Assembly (NCBI RefSeq): GCF_000376785.1
Contig: NZ_AQXX01000113.1
Location: 1 to 64,000, forward strand
Source: Hahella ganghwensis DSM 17046
GTDB taxonomy: Bacteria > Pseudomonadota > Gammaproteobacteria > Pseudomonadales > Oleiphilaceae
Direction of reading: 5' to 3'
DNA length: 64,000 nucleotides
The notes below the pieces were generated by a model. It saw nothing but the letters and a program-made list of their open reading frames with translations, was not told the DNA's origin and did no database searches. The position numbers were made by a program, and so were the translations under genes. Positions 34,180 through 42,659 of this stretch are shown here, piece by piece; the first letter of the stretch is position 1, and each line of letters begins with the position of its first letter.

Positions 34180-34212
34180 GCGGCAGGCCAAAGGCCCGCC
34201 GCCTCTTTCGTT
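34180..34212 (+). terminator. Terminator of the catabolic operon
   Basis: GCGGC-A-GGCC, loop AAA, GGCC-C-GCCGC, then CTCTTTCGTTT: a GC-rich stem with one mismatch and a T-rich end. The remaining sequence to 34423 shows no gene and presumably holds the promoter of the next operon. Confidence 0.75.
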
Positions 34213-34423
34213 TCTGTAATAAGCCCCAAACGCCTGCTCCAAGTTATGTGTCAGGGTTCACTTCTTAACGGCATGAAGTGCTGAAAGCAGTTTGTGGCGT
34301 TTTGAAAACACGCTATCATGACGAAGCTGCACGGATTACGCCTTGTTTTTCAACGACTTGTCGCGTTTTTGTTACGCTGGTAATTCTACAACTACATCAA
34401 TATTGCAATTAAAGGGAATTATT

Positions 34424-36712
34424 GTGATCTATTCATTTTCGTCTCTACCGAAAGACAAAACCGATGTGGGCGGCAAAGCCTATATGCTTGCGATGATGAC
34501 GCAGTTGGGAGTTCGCGTTCCCAAAGGCTTCATCCTCGATGCTCGCCCGAATCATCAGGAACTCGAAACTATCTGTCAGGCTTTTGGGGAAAGATTCTGC
34601 GTCGCTGTGAGGAGTTCAGCGACAGGGGAAGACTCCAAAGAGCACAGTTTCGCCGGTCAAAATGCTTCATTTCTATTCATTGATACTCGGGAAGCATTGG
34701 AAAGCGCGATCGACCAGTGTTTCGATTCGATCCTGCAGGAATCATCAACCTCCTACCGACAACACTTTCTCGGATCAACCAAGGCCCTGCCCATGAATGT
34801 GGTGGTTCAGGCGATGGTGGATGCCAGATATGCCGGAGTATTCTTCAGCAAAGATCCCCGCAATGAAGAAAAAGGCTGGATACTGGAGTACATCGAGGGA
34901 GTCGGGGAAGATCTGGTATCGGGTAAGAGAACACCGGTACGGGTGCACGAAGGCAATGTCAGCTCGGAGATAACGCCTGAGCAAATGGAAGAAATCATTG
35001 ACGTTTCCCGGTTATTGGAAACCAAATACAACCAGGATTTCGATATTGAATGGGCCATTGATATTTATGGTGCTGTGCATCTGCTACAGGCTCGCCCGAT
35101 TACCGCAAAAAATTCCATTTCTCAAATCAAGAGTGTCGCCTCTGAAGAACTGGAGCGGTTGAAGCGGACCTATAGTAAAGACACGACCTGGGATGGTCAG
35201 ACTTTTGCCGAGCTTTCTATCAATCCCAGTACTTTTTCGACTGAGCTTTGGAGTGATTCCTTTAAGAAGAATGCTGCATTTGATAAGGCTCTGCGTCGTA
35301 TCGGTTATCTGGGGTACCGTGATATGGAAGAGAATGAATCCATACTGGATAACGTGTTTGGCAAGAACTATGTGAACCTGACCAAACTGGCGCCTCTGTT
35401 TTTCGGACCCATGCCATACTCCATCCAGCCGTTACCACGCCCTCATCTGAAATTTCGGTTTTCAAAAATCAATCTGAAAACGATTCTGTACACACCCAAA
35501 ACGGTTTACAACATGATCGCTGCAGGCCTGAATGTGAACTCGCATCGGCAAGAGTTCATTAATATGGCGAGTAAAGATCTGATAGGTTTTTCTACGATCA
35601 TGGACAGACCGAATGATCTGAACTGCTATCGATCCTGGAATGATGACGAGTTGAAAAGCCGTCTGTTGAAGGAAAAGACGGTATTTACCCGTGATACTCT
35701 TGTCTGGCCCTACGTGCTTATCTCGCTGACTGAAACAACGATCCAGACACTTCACTCCCTGCTGGCCAATATTTTTGATGATCACAAGGCGTCCGACCTG
35801 ATTCGTCATTGGACCGGTTATGGTGTGAAAACTGAAACCTATGAAATGGGACGTTATTTCAGGAAAGCTTGTGCCCGGCCTGAATTACGGAGCATGTTTC
35901 TGGAAAAGTATGGCCATCGCGGACCTGGTGAACTGGACCTGATTTCCAGACGCTGGTCAGAACTGGGCGACGATGCTTTCTATGATATGAGTATTGAAGA
36001 GTATGAAAAGAGTAAGACTCATCATGCCTTTGTTGATGTAGAAGCGGAAATCCGGCAGTTCAACTCGTTCAAGAAAACCCTGGTTCTGGAAGAATGGCAT
36101 CTGCTGAAAGACCTGATCGAGTTGAGAGAAAAGTGGAAAATGGCGATTCTGAAACCCTTCGCCCATTTTCGTTATATATTGATGGAATTCGGTCGGAGAT
36201 ATGAACTCAATACCGATGATGTCTTCTGGTTGAATGCGGAAGAAATCGTTCAGTTTAATAAATCTGTTCACCTGCCTCTCATCAGGGAGCGCAAACATCG
36301 ATCAAAACTATTCAACAATTTCAATTTCTCAGCGGTCACTTCCATTCAGGAAATCGAACGCGCGCTGAACAGCCAGCACGCAGAAAACGACAATCTAAAA
36401 GGAGAAGGAATCTCTCCAGGATTGGTAAAAGGGGAAATCCTGGTCATTAGCGATCCAAACAAATGGAAGAGCATCAAGTGGCCCGCAAATCCGATTATCG
36501 TCGCAGAATCCACTGATCCGGGATGGACACCGGTTTTTACCAAGGCCAAAGGAATTATTGTTTCGAAAGGAGGCGTGTTGTCTCACTGCGCTATCGTTGC
36601 CAGAGAGATGGGAATTCCTGCCGTTAGCGGAATCATTAATTGCCATAACACATTCAAAGGAGGGGAAAATGTTTGGCTTGACGGAAATGATGGAACTATC
36701 CGTATCATCTGA
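34424..36712 (+). CDS. PEP-synthase/rifampicin-phosphotransferase-like enzyme
   Basis: A 762-residue protein. N-terminal ATP-grasp-type domain: DVGGKAYMLAMMTQLGVRVP, VAVRSSATGEDSKEHSFAGQ, VVVQAMVDARYAGVFFSKDP, IEWAIDIYGAVHLLQARPIT. A poorly conserved middle region of about 400 residues follows, then the swivelling phosphohistidine domain (GEGISPGLVKGEI, KGGVLSHCAIVAREMGIPAV, with the His at about residue 721). This is the order seen in rifampicin phosphotransferases; the acceptor here is unknown. The GTG chosen has AGGG eight bases upstream; the frame is open 27 codons earlier. It overlaps the propeller gene by 44 nt. Confidence 0.85.
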   Translation: MIYSFSSLPKDKTDVGGKAYMLAMMTQLGVRVPKGFILDARPNHQELETICQAFGERFCVAVRSSATGEDSKEHSFAGQNASFLFIDTREALESAIDQCFDSILQESSTSYRQHFLGSTKALPMNVVVQAMVDARYAGVFFSKDPRNEEKGWILEYIEGVGEDLVSGKRTPVRVHEGNVSSEITPEQMEEIIDVSRLLETKYNQDFDIEWAIDIYGAVHLLQARPITAKNSISQIKSVASEELERLKRTYSKDTTWDGQTFAELSINPSTFSTELWSDSFKKNAAFDKALRRIGYLGYRDMEENESILDNVFGKNYVNLTKLAPLFFGPMPYSIQPLPRPHLKFRFSKINLKTILYTPKTVYNMIAAGLNVNSHRQEFINMASKDLIGFSTIMDRPNDLNCYRSWNDDELKSRLLKEKTVFTRDTLVWPYVLISLTETTIQTLHSLLANIFDDHKASDLIRHWTGYGVKTETYEMGRYFRKACARPELRSMFLEKYGHRGPGELDLISRRWSELGDDAFYDMSIEEYEKSKTHHAFVDVEAEIRQFNSFKKTLVLEEWHLLKDLIELREKWKMAILKPFAHFRYILMEFGRRYELNTDDVFWLNAEEIVQFNKSVHLPLIRERKHRSKLFNNFNFSAVTSIQEIERALNSQHAENDNLKGEGISPGLVKGEILVISDPNKWKSIKWPANPIIVAESTDPGWTPVFTKAKGIIVSKGGVLSHCAIVAREMGIPAVSGIINCHNTFKGGENVWLDGNDGTIRII

Positions 36713-38072
36713 TTATTTAATCGAGGGGTATCAGCAGGCAATTGTGCCAACGGTTCTGTTGCCACTGGCATTTCTTGGGACAGCATTGAGTCTGATCGCC
36801 ACATTTGTTGCTGGATTATTTGGAATCAAGCTAAAGGCGGAAGGGGCCAGAAAGCTTCTGGAGCTGTTGCTAAAGCCGAAGATCATTCTGTTTGCTGTGG
36901 GTTTGAATTTGCTGATTTATGCCGGCTTTCTGGGGTTCAATCATATTAAAAACGGTCCGGTTCCTCGGGTTGTGCAGAAGCTCGCCAATCAGGAAACGGA
37001 GTACTACCAGAAAGCAAGGCAGGGCGTTATGGCTCTCTGGGAGCAATCATTGCAGGATGAGGGAATTTTTGCCCGCGGCACGGTGGTGGGAGATGAACTC
37101 TTCTTTGGGACGAGCGAAGGTCATCTTTATGTGGCTGATGCCAATACCGGTAATATCAAAAACCGATTGTTCCTGGGCAAGTTTCTGACGCCCAGCCCAA
37201 CCCTGTATAAAGGCCATCTATACTTTGGTGAGGGTTTGCACCAATCGCACAGTATGGGCATTTATAAGTTTGATCCGGAAAGCAAACAGGTTGTTTCTCG
37301 TTTTGAAACTAACGGCCATACGGAAATCTTTCCTGTGTTCGCCAGTCATGAAGGTGTCGACTATCTATTGCAGACTGCCGGGGAAGACGGGCTTTATGCC
37401 GTTGATCCGAACACCATGTCAAAGATCTGGCAATTCAAGGGCGGGCATATGGATGGTTTTGCTCTGGTGGTCGGTGAACATGTCTATATTGGTACTGGCA
37501 TCCCCAGGGAAGGGTTTAGCCTCAGAAGGCCTTTTGCATTCAAACTGAACCTGAAAGACGGCTCTGTAGTGTGGAAAAGAGAATTGCCGCTTTCAGCCTG
37601 GTACGGGCCGATGCGAGTGGAAGACAATGTGTGTTTCATCCAGGGAGAAATCCACATTGATACCAATGTCGGAGGAATTTCCTGCATGACAGAGACAGGG
37701 GAAAGAACCCACTCGCTGGTGATTAACTATCCTGTGGTAGGCAAACCCATTGTAAAAGATGAAGTGATTTACCTGAATGATTTCTTCGGCAACCTATACG
37801 CATGGGACGCGATAAATAATGAGCTTAAATGGGAGGTCGAGTCTGAGATCAAGCAGGGATCTTATTCTTCTGTCCAGTTTTATAATGGCAAAGAAATCAT
37901 TTATGCCAAACGGACTGGTGGGGTTTTGATTGTGGATATGGATAGTGGTCGTGTCAGGGAAGAAGTGGATTTCGTCCAGGATGAACTCATCTATGCGGAT
38001 CCCCTAGTGATAGAGGATGCTTTCTACCTCTTCGGCATGAAGGGAAGTATTTTCAAGTCCACGAAAATCTAA
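36669..38072 (+). CDS. Membrane-anchored PQQ-like beta-propeller protein
   Basis: A 467-residue protein with two N-terminal hydrophobic segments (TVLLPLAFLGTALSLIATFV and IILFAVGLNLLIYAGFLGF), then a periplasmic or cytoplasmic seven-to-eight-bladed propeller of PQQ/BamB type: GDELFFGTSEGHLYVADANTG, LYAVDPNTMSKIWQFKG, GNLYAWDAINNELKWEVES, GVLIVDMDSGRV. No quinoprotein catalytic residues were recognised, so a scaffold role is more likely. AAAGGAGGGG precedes the ATG, which lies inside the preceding kinase-like gene, so the two proteins are made together. Confidence 0.8.
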   Translation: MFGLTEMMELSVSSDYLIEGYQQAIVPTVLLPLAFLGTALSLIATFVAGLFGIKLKAEGARKLLELLLKPKIILFAVGLNLLIYAGFLGFNHIKNGPVPRVVQKLANQETEYYQKARQGVMALWEQSLQDEGIFARGTVVGDELFFGTSEGHLYVADANTGNIKNRLFLGKFLTPSPTLYKGHLYFGEGLHQSHSMGIYKFDPESKQVVSRFETNGHTEIFPVFASHEGVDYLLQTAGEDGLYAVDPNTMSKIWQFKGGHMDGFALVVGEHVYIGTGIPREGFSLRRPFAFKLNLKDGSVVWKRELPLSAWYGPMRVEDNVCFIQGEIHIDTNVGGISCMTETGERTHSLVINYPVVGKPIVKDEVIYLNDFFGNLYAWDAINNELKWEVESEIKQGSYSSVQFYNGKEIIYAKRTGGVLIVDMDSGRVREEVDFVQDELIYADPLVIEDAFYLFGMKGSIFKSTKI

Positions 38073-38081
38073 GGCTGAAAG

Positions 38082-38125
38082 CCCGCGGTGCTGTGTCTGG
38101 GGGATGTCTGACATAGCAACGCGGG
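38082..38125 (+). terminator. Terminator-like hairpin after the propeller gene
   Basis: CCCGCG-G-TGCT-G-TGTC pairs with GACA-T-AGCA-A-CGCGGG, a 16-position stem with two mismatches, followed by ACTGTTTCT. It lies between convergent genes. Confidence 0.6.
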
Positions 38126-38176
38126 GACTGTTTCTAATTGATATTTTCTCTGGGGCCTAGGACGCCTCAATAAACG

Positions 38177-38911
38177 CTAGTTCAATTCCGCTCTCTTCAA
38201 TACTTTGTGTTCTTCCTCACTGACGCCTAGTTTCCAATAACTGGAAATATAGAGGTCTTTTTTATCGAAGTTGGGTAGAGCTCGAAAATGAGCTCTTAAT
38301 TTTCTCATACTGGTTAACTCGCAGGCACACCAGATGGATGGACGCCCTTTCAGCCAATCCAGCTGTCGGACTTTATCTAATAAAAACGTGTCTCTGGTGC
38401 CTGGGCGGGGATTGATTAGCCAGTGAATTTCGATGTTATCCGGAGTTTTCAGGGGCTGAATATCGGATTCATTGATGACTTCAATGATCACATACCCTCT
38501 GGCGTGCTTTGGAAGTAGCTCAAGATTAACACTGATAGCTGGTAGGGCTGTCATATCACCGACGATGAGGAACCAGTCTGCGCTGTCGTCTACCAGTTTC
38601 TTCGGACCTGGGCCTCCTACAGTAATCCGGTCTCCAGCCTTGGCACTTGTTGCCCATGTGGATGCCGGGCCACCGTCCTCATGAATGACAAAATCAATGT
38701 CAATTTCATCATGACGCTGAGCCCTGACTGTATAGGTTCGCAATATTGGTTTAACGCTGTCTGTGTTGGGAAACATCAATTTTACATAAGCACTTTCCTG
38801 TTCCTCCGGAAAGTCAGCCATGCCTTCACCCCCCAGGGTCAGGCGAAGCATATTCGGGGTCACCTGTTGTTTGCGAAGGAGGGTTAATTCTCTCGGGCTG
38901 GGTTTGCTCAT
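38177..38911 (-). CDS. Siderophore-interacting FAD reductase (SIP/ViuB family)
   Basis: A 244-residue flavoprotein that would reduce ferric siderophores in the cytoplasm to release iron. Family features: VTPNMLRLTLGGEGMADFPE, KPILRTYTVRA (FAD-binding RxYT), DFVIHEDGGPASTWATSAKA, FLIVGDMTALPAI, and a C-terminal ISSYWKLGVSEEEH. A TTG 22 codons upstream overlaps the MarR stop by four bases; it could be the true, coupled start, but this ATG fits the usual N-terminus. It is co-transcribed with the MarR gene. Confidence 0.9.
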   Translation of the reverse strand: MSKPSPRELTLLRKQQVTPNMLRLTLGGEGMADFPEEQESAYVKLMFPNTDSVKPILRTYTVRAQRHDEIDIDFVIHEDGGPASTWATSAKAGDRITVGGPGPKKLVDDSADWFLIVGDMTALPAISVNLELLPKHARGYVIIEVINESDIQPLKTPDNIEIHWLINPRPGTRDTFLLDKVRQLDWLKGRPSIWCACELTSMRKLRAHFRALPNFDKKDLYISSYWKLGVSEEEHKVLKRAELN

Positions 38912-38973
38912 TGATACACTCTCATACTTTGCTCCAGGACTCAGCGGCACTGGTTCCTGCTTGAAGTTTTCCG

Positions 38974-39423
38974 TCAATCTGTATTCGGGTTCAGGTTATC
39001 CATCATGATTCTGGCCAGACGGACGAACTCTTCGATTTCGTCCTGTTGCAGGCCCTCAGACATTCGTTTCCCGGCCAGATCTTCGGCCTCTTTGATCCGT
39101 TTTATTGTTTCAACTCCCTTATTGGTAAGTCGCAGAATCTGACTGCGACGATCTTTGGGGTTGTCACTTTTCTCAATCAGGTTTTCAGCAAGTAAGTCTT
39201 TTATCACCCGGGTAATCTGCGCTTTATCCAGTTTCAGGCGTGTTGAAATGGTTTGAGCTGTACAGATTTCGTCGGTATTTTTTTGATAGTGATTGATCAC
39301 TTTTAAAGATCGGATATGAGAGACAGCAAGGGAAAGACCAACTTCTTGGTGACCTTGTCTCATTGCTCGTTTGTAGGTATGTAATAACTGGTGAAGAGAT
39401 TCACCAATATTTATCTCAATCAT
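38974..39423 (-). CDS. MarR-family regulator
   Basis: A 149-residue winged-helix protein: LAVSHIRSLKVINHY, AQTISTRLKLDKAQITRVIKDLL (recognition helix), and the wing KSDNPKDRRSQILRLTNKG, all standard MarR features. It lies directly before the siderophore-interacting reductase gene. Two matching palindromes just upstream of its start suggest self-repression of both genes. Confidence 0.92.
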   Translation of the reverse strand: MIEINIGESLHQLLHTYKRAMRQGHQEVGLSLAVSHIRSLKVINHYQKNTDEICTAQTISTRLKLDKAQITRVIKDLLAENLIEKSDNPKDRRSQILRLTNKGVETIKRIKEAEDLAGKRMSEGLQQDEIEEFVRLARIMMDNLNPNTD

Positions 39424-39441
39424 AGTGATTTGTGGTATTTG

Positions 39442-39485
39442 GTTGATTTTGTCAACTATATAGAGATAAGGTTGATAGTGTCAAC
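39442..39485. promoter_or_regulatory. Two MarR-type operators
   Basis: GTTGA-TTTTG-TCAAC (39442-39456) and GTTGA-TAGTG-TCAAC (39471-39485) are palindromes with identical arms, 29 bp apart, within a 19-bp direct repeat. They lie immediately upstream of the MarR gene and between divergent transcription units. Confidence 0.75.
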
Positions 39486-39686
39486 TATGTTTTGGTTGTG
39501 AATTGGGAGGAGTGGTATCGACATTTAGCCAGCTCCAATGCTGCTCACTTGTCACGACTCTTTTGTCATAACTCATTTGTCACGACTTAGCTATCAGGTC
39601 CCAGTATTTGAGGTGGCGGAGTAGGTTAGAGACGTGATCTAATTCCCGATTATTCCTTCTCAAAACAAGATAACGCTGAGTTCAAG

Positions 39687-40391
39687 ATGATTTATCAACT
39701 GGCTACAGTGGGGCTGGCTCCCTTGCTGATCTATCAGGGTAAAAAGGTACGTCGGGAGACCCCCAGGCTGCCGGAACCCTTGGGGGCCAGGTGTGGGAAA
39801 ACCGGCACCGGCGAGCCTCTCAGACTATTGATTGCCGGAGACTCGGCGGCAGCAGGAGTTGGGGTTGAGGCACAGGATCAGGCGCTGGCAGGAAGACTCT
39901 GTCGTCAGCTCGCTGAGCGTTATCGGTTGTCATGGAAATTGGTTGCCCAGACGGGCTATACCGCGGCGGATGTCGTAACACGATTGCAAGCTGAGCCTGA
40001 GCAACGCTTTGATGTGGCCTTGCTCTCGGTAGGAGTCAATGATGTGACAGGGAGGACGTCGATAAAGGCCTGGAATCAACATCTTTGGGGACTTTCTGAT
40101 CTTTTGAGGCAGCGGTTCTCTGTGGAGACAATCCTGTTTACCAGCGTGCCACCCATGCATTTATTTCCAGCCCTGCCACAACCCCTGAGATGGTATCTCG
40201 GGTATAGAGCTGACATGCTGGATCAAAGCATGAGAAATCTATTTCGTGATCAACCTGACATCAAGGTTATTGAATCCTTTTCTGAGCCGAATCCCTCATT
40301 TATAGCCGCTGATGGGTTCCACCCCGGTGCAGCAGGATATGAGGAATGGGCTACGGCGGTGTTTGGCGCACTGAGTGCTGAGACACGGTGA
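39687..40391 (+). CDS. SGNH/GDSL hydrolase
   Basis: A 234-residue protein with SGNH blocks: LLIAGDSAAAGVGV (nucleophile Ser), GYTAADV, LLSVGVNDVTG (block III), and DGFHPGAAGYEEWA (Asp/His). A hydrophobic N-terminus (MIYQLATVGLAPLLIYQG) could be an uncleaved anchor. It is the second SGNH hydrolase in the window but not closely related to the one near 23 kb: the spacing and surroundings of the blocks differ. Likely an esterase or lysophospholipase. Confidence 0.88.
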   Translation: MIYQLATVGLAPLLIYQGKKVRRETPRLPEPLGARCGKTGTGEPLRLLIAGDSAAAGVGVEAQDQALAGRLCRQLAERYRLSWKLVAQTGYTAADVVTRLQAEPEQRFDVALLSVGVNDVTGRTSIKAWNQHLWGLSDLLRQRFSVETILFTSVPPMHLFPALPQPLRWYLGYRADMLDQSMRNLFRDQPDIKVIESFSEPNPSFIAADGFHPGAAGYEEWATAVFGALSAETR

Positions 40392-40401
40392 AGCTTAGAT
40401 G

Positions 40402-40437
40402 CGCAGGGCAAGAACTGCTTGCTTATCCTGCCCTGCG
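40402..40437. terminator. Hairpin between convergent genes
   Basis: CGCAGGGCA and TGCCCTGCG form a perfect nine-bp stem with an 18-base loop between the SGNH hydrolase and DUF2860 genes. No T-run is present. Confidence 0.55.
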
Positions 40438-40463
40438 TCCAAAATTAAACGTGTCAACAGGCC

Positions 40464-41570
40464 CTAGAAACTATAACCCACAATCGCACCAAGAATGGCT
40501 TCTTCGGAATCATAGAATTCGATGTTGGAGTCAGCTTCGCTGTAGCTGGCAAACCAAGTTAAGTGAGTGTTTTTAAATGCCAGAGGTTCGCCGATGGTAA
40601 ATGAAACATTGGCCGAAAGACGGTCATCTTCGCGAACTTTGTCGAATACCGGGTGACTGGCGTCAAATTCAAAGCTGTCGTAGTTTAGTCCACCTGTCAG
40701 TACATACTTGCCAAACATGTAGTTGAGCTTAACCCCGGCGCCATAGCCGCCAAAACTCTGAGCTTCTCCTTCGGCATCAAGAGCGGTATAGCTGATCTGG
40801 GAGGATAAAAACAGCGAGTCAGTGAGAGGGACTGACCCTCCCAGGGATACCTGATAAAAATCGCCGGCCCGTTTCAGTAACTTCATTTCGTTGGAAGTGA
40901 TACCACCGGGTTCGTCCAGGAGCGATGTTCCCGAGGCTTCGTTTTCAATTTCGATCTCTCCGACGATATATTCGAATGAAATAGGAAGCTGCAGAATATT
41001 CTCGGCGGCAAATCGGAATGCATTGGTCTCCTGGTCTGTTTCTTTCCTGTCGTTACCGGTTAAGAAGGGGTCTTCCCAGACTTCACTGCCGGCACCGCTG
41101 ATAAACGGTATAAACGAGAGACTGAGCTTGGTGTCGGATGCCAGACGATGACTGACGCCCAGTTCCAGCATACTTTCACCGAACATGGCTGGTAATTCGG
41201 GGGAAGTGAGAAATATCTGGGTTTGAAGATTGTCGAAGGTGTAGGTGACATCGGCCCCTAATCCAAATATTCCGGAACTTTCTTCTTTATGTTCTGAGGA
41301 GAGGGAATCGATGCTCTTGTTGTCGTCACTGGTTGTCGCATGAGAGGGTTTTGATTGGCTGGCACCCAATATGACGGAAAGAGAAGTCTGAAAGCCTGGT
41401 TTGATATCATCCTCGCCTGATGCCCTCGGCTCGGCGGCACCTGCTGCGGAGGAAAGGGTTATCAATACAATTGATGTTTCAATTAGACATGGCCGGTTAG
41501 CTTGGCTGATAGCGGGGGATCTTTTTGATTCTAAATTTGTCGGGCAATATTGGGTGGCTTGTGGTTTCAT
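40464..41570 (-). CDS. DUF2860-like outer-membrane barrel
   Basis: A 368-residue protein resembling the DUF2860 family of vibrios and relatives. Signal region near residues 20-45 (IETSIVLITLSSAAGAAEP), an acidic Ser-rich segment (DDNKSIDSLSSEHKEESSG), then alternating strands: FGLGADVTYTFDNLQTQIFL, GESMLELGVSHRLASDTKLS, YGAGVKLNYMFGKYVLTGGL, ending GAIVGYSF with the barrel-assembly Phe. AGGA lies seven bases before the ATG chosen; the frame is open 25 codons further. Function unknown. Confidence 0.75.
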   Translation of the reverse strand: MKPQATQYCPTNLESKRSPAISQANRPCLIETSIVLITLSSAAGAAEPRASGEDDIKPGFQTSLSVILGASQSKPSHATTSDDNKSIDSLSSEHKEESSGIFGLGADVTYTFDNLQTQIFLTSPELPAMFGESMLELGVSHRLASDTKLSLSFIPFISGAGSEVWEDPFLTGNDRKETDQETNAFRFAAENILQLPISFEYIVGEIEIENEASGTSLLDEPGGITSNEMKLLKRAGDFYQVSLGGSVPLTDSLFLSSQISYTALDAEGEAQSFGGYGAGVKLNYMFGKYVLTGGLNYDSFEFDASHPVFDKVREDDRLSANVSFTIGEPLAFKNTHLTWFASYSEADSNIEFYDSEEAILGAIVGYSF

Positions 41571-41958
41571 TTTCAATCCTGATGTACGGCTGGGTTTCCT
41601 GAAAGGTAAAACGAAATATCCTTCCTGCATTAAACCTTGTCGCACATTAAGATGGTATTAACAGAACATGTCGGTTTTAGTCGTTTTGAGACAGTTCTGG
41701 ACGACCTGGCTGCCTATTTCTCGACACATATTTCTTTCCATTTGGCCATCATTCGCCATATTCCCATCCCCGGATTGACAGAATCACTTGTCAGAGTGAA
41801 GTCATTGACAGTTAATCAGTTTGGCTGTCGGAGAGTGAGCACTGCAGGTGAGTCTTCGAACGCAGTGGCCAGTGTCTCACTCCTGCAAATGGAGCGTTAG
41901 TGAGCTTGATTTAAATAGCTCTTGAATTAATTAACAAAAGTAAGAATAGGGGATTCAT
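41571..41958. other. Gap between divergent genes, promoter region
   Basis: About 390 bp. A plus-strand frame of 87 codons exists, but it lacks a ribosome site and its composition is not protein-like. It presumably holds the promoters of the DUF2860 gene and the small gene at 41959. Confidence 0.4.
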
Positions 41959-42291
41959 ATGTTCGATGCGGTTTCAGGTGATGACGGCAGTGGCATTGTA
42001 TACGTGCGCGCTATTGAAACAGAAAACCCATCAGTCTCTAACACCATACATCTGGGAGACACCGTCGAGCTCTTTGTTAACGGAGAAGGTGTTTTCGTCA
42101 TCGTGACTGACTTTTTGTCGGGAGAAAGGCTTCCAGGGAAGGAAGGCGAGGAGCCGGGTCAAGTGCTGACAGGCGCTTTGGAAGGGGTCGTCACGGATAT
42201 TCCGGCGGCTTCGATCAATACCGGTCTGGAAATCGCCGAGGTGATACGTTTCGGTCTTGCAAATATTTCCCGGTGCTTTCAATCCTTCTGA
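41959..42291 (+). CDS. Small hypothetical protein
   Basis: A 110-residue acidic, beta-rich protein with no signal peptide. AGGGGA lies six bases before the ATG. The stretch NTIHLGDTVELFVNGEGVFV may form a small barrel. No family recognised. A second small reading frame with its own ribosome site follows 152 bp later. Confidence 0.6.
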   Translation: MFDAVSGDDGSGIVYVRAIETENPSVSNTIHLGDTVELFVNGEGVFVIVTDFLSGERLPGKEGEEPGQVLTGALEGVVTDIPAASINTGLEIAEVIRFGLANISRCFQSF

Positions 42292-42443
42292 GCTTTCCAT
42301 TAAGGCAGATATGGAGGTTCAAGGGAGTTACAGACCGAATAAGGGAAAACCGACATGAAGAGAAACATGCTGACGTGTTTTCCTTTTTACCATCGCATAT
42401 ACAGACAAGAGTGATCAAAAAGTGAACTTTTAAGGTGAAGAAA

Positions 42444-42575
42444 ATGGAACAGAGAGTACACAGACAGATCAGAGCCATTCGCAAATATGCCAAATCACGT
42501 AATCTTGCGCTGGAAACGGCTGCCAGAGAGTGGTGTGCCTGCGGACTGGCCGCAAGGTGGGCGGAGGCTAATTAG
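42444..42575 (+). CDS. Very small basic protein, 43 residues
   Basis: The translation begins MEQRVHRQIRAIRKYAKSRN and ends ETAAREWCACGLAARWAEAN. It is helical, basic in the first half and carries a CAC motif. AAGGTG lies a few bases before the ATG. Compact two-helix proteins of this kind occur in gammaproteobacteria, but I cannot name a family. Codon use looks like that of its neighbours. Confidence 0.5.
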   Translation: MEQRVHRQIRAIRKYAKSRNLALETAAREWCACGLAARWAEAN

Positions 42576-42659
42576 ACCTAAGACACCCTGGTACACACTA
42601 ACCTCCACCCTGTTTATTACGTTCCTTCGTTTGTTATTTCCTTGCCCCTGAATTTTCTG

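Noticed and set aside
41637-41900. Plus-strand frame of 87 codons upstream of the small gene at 41959
   Set aside because: No ribosome site and a composition not typical of the neighbouring proteins.
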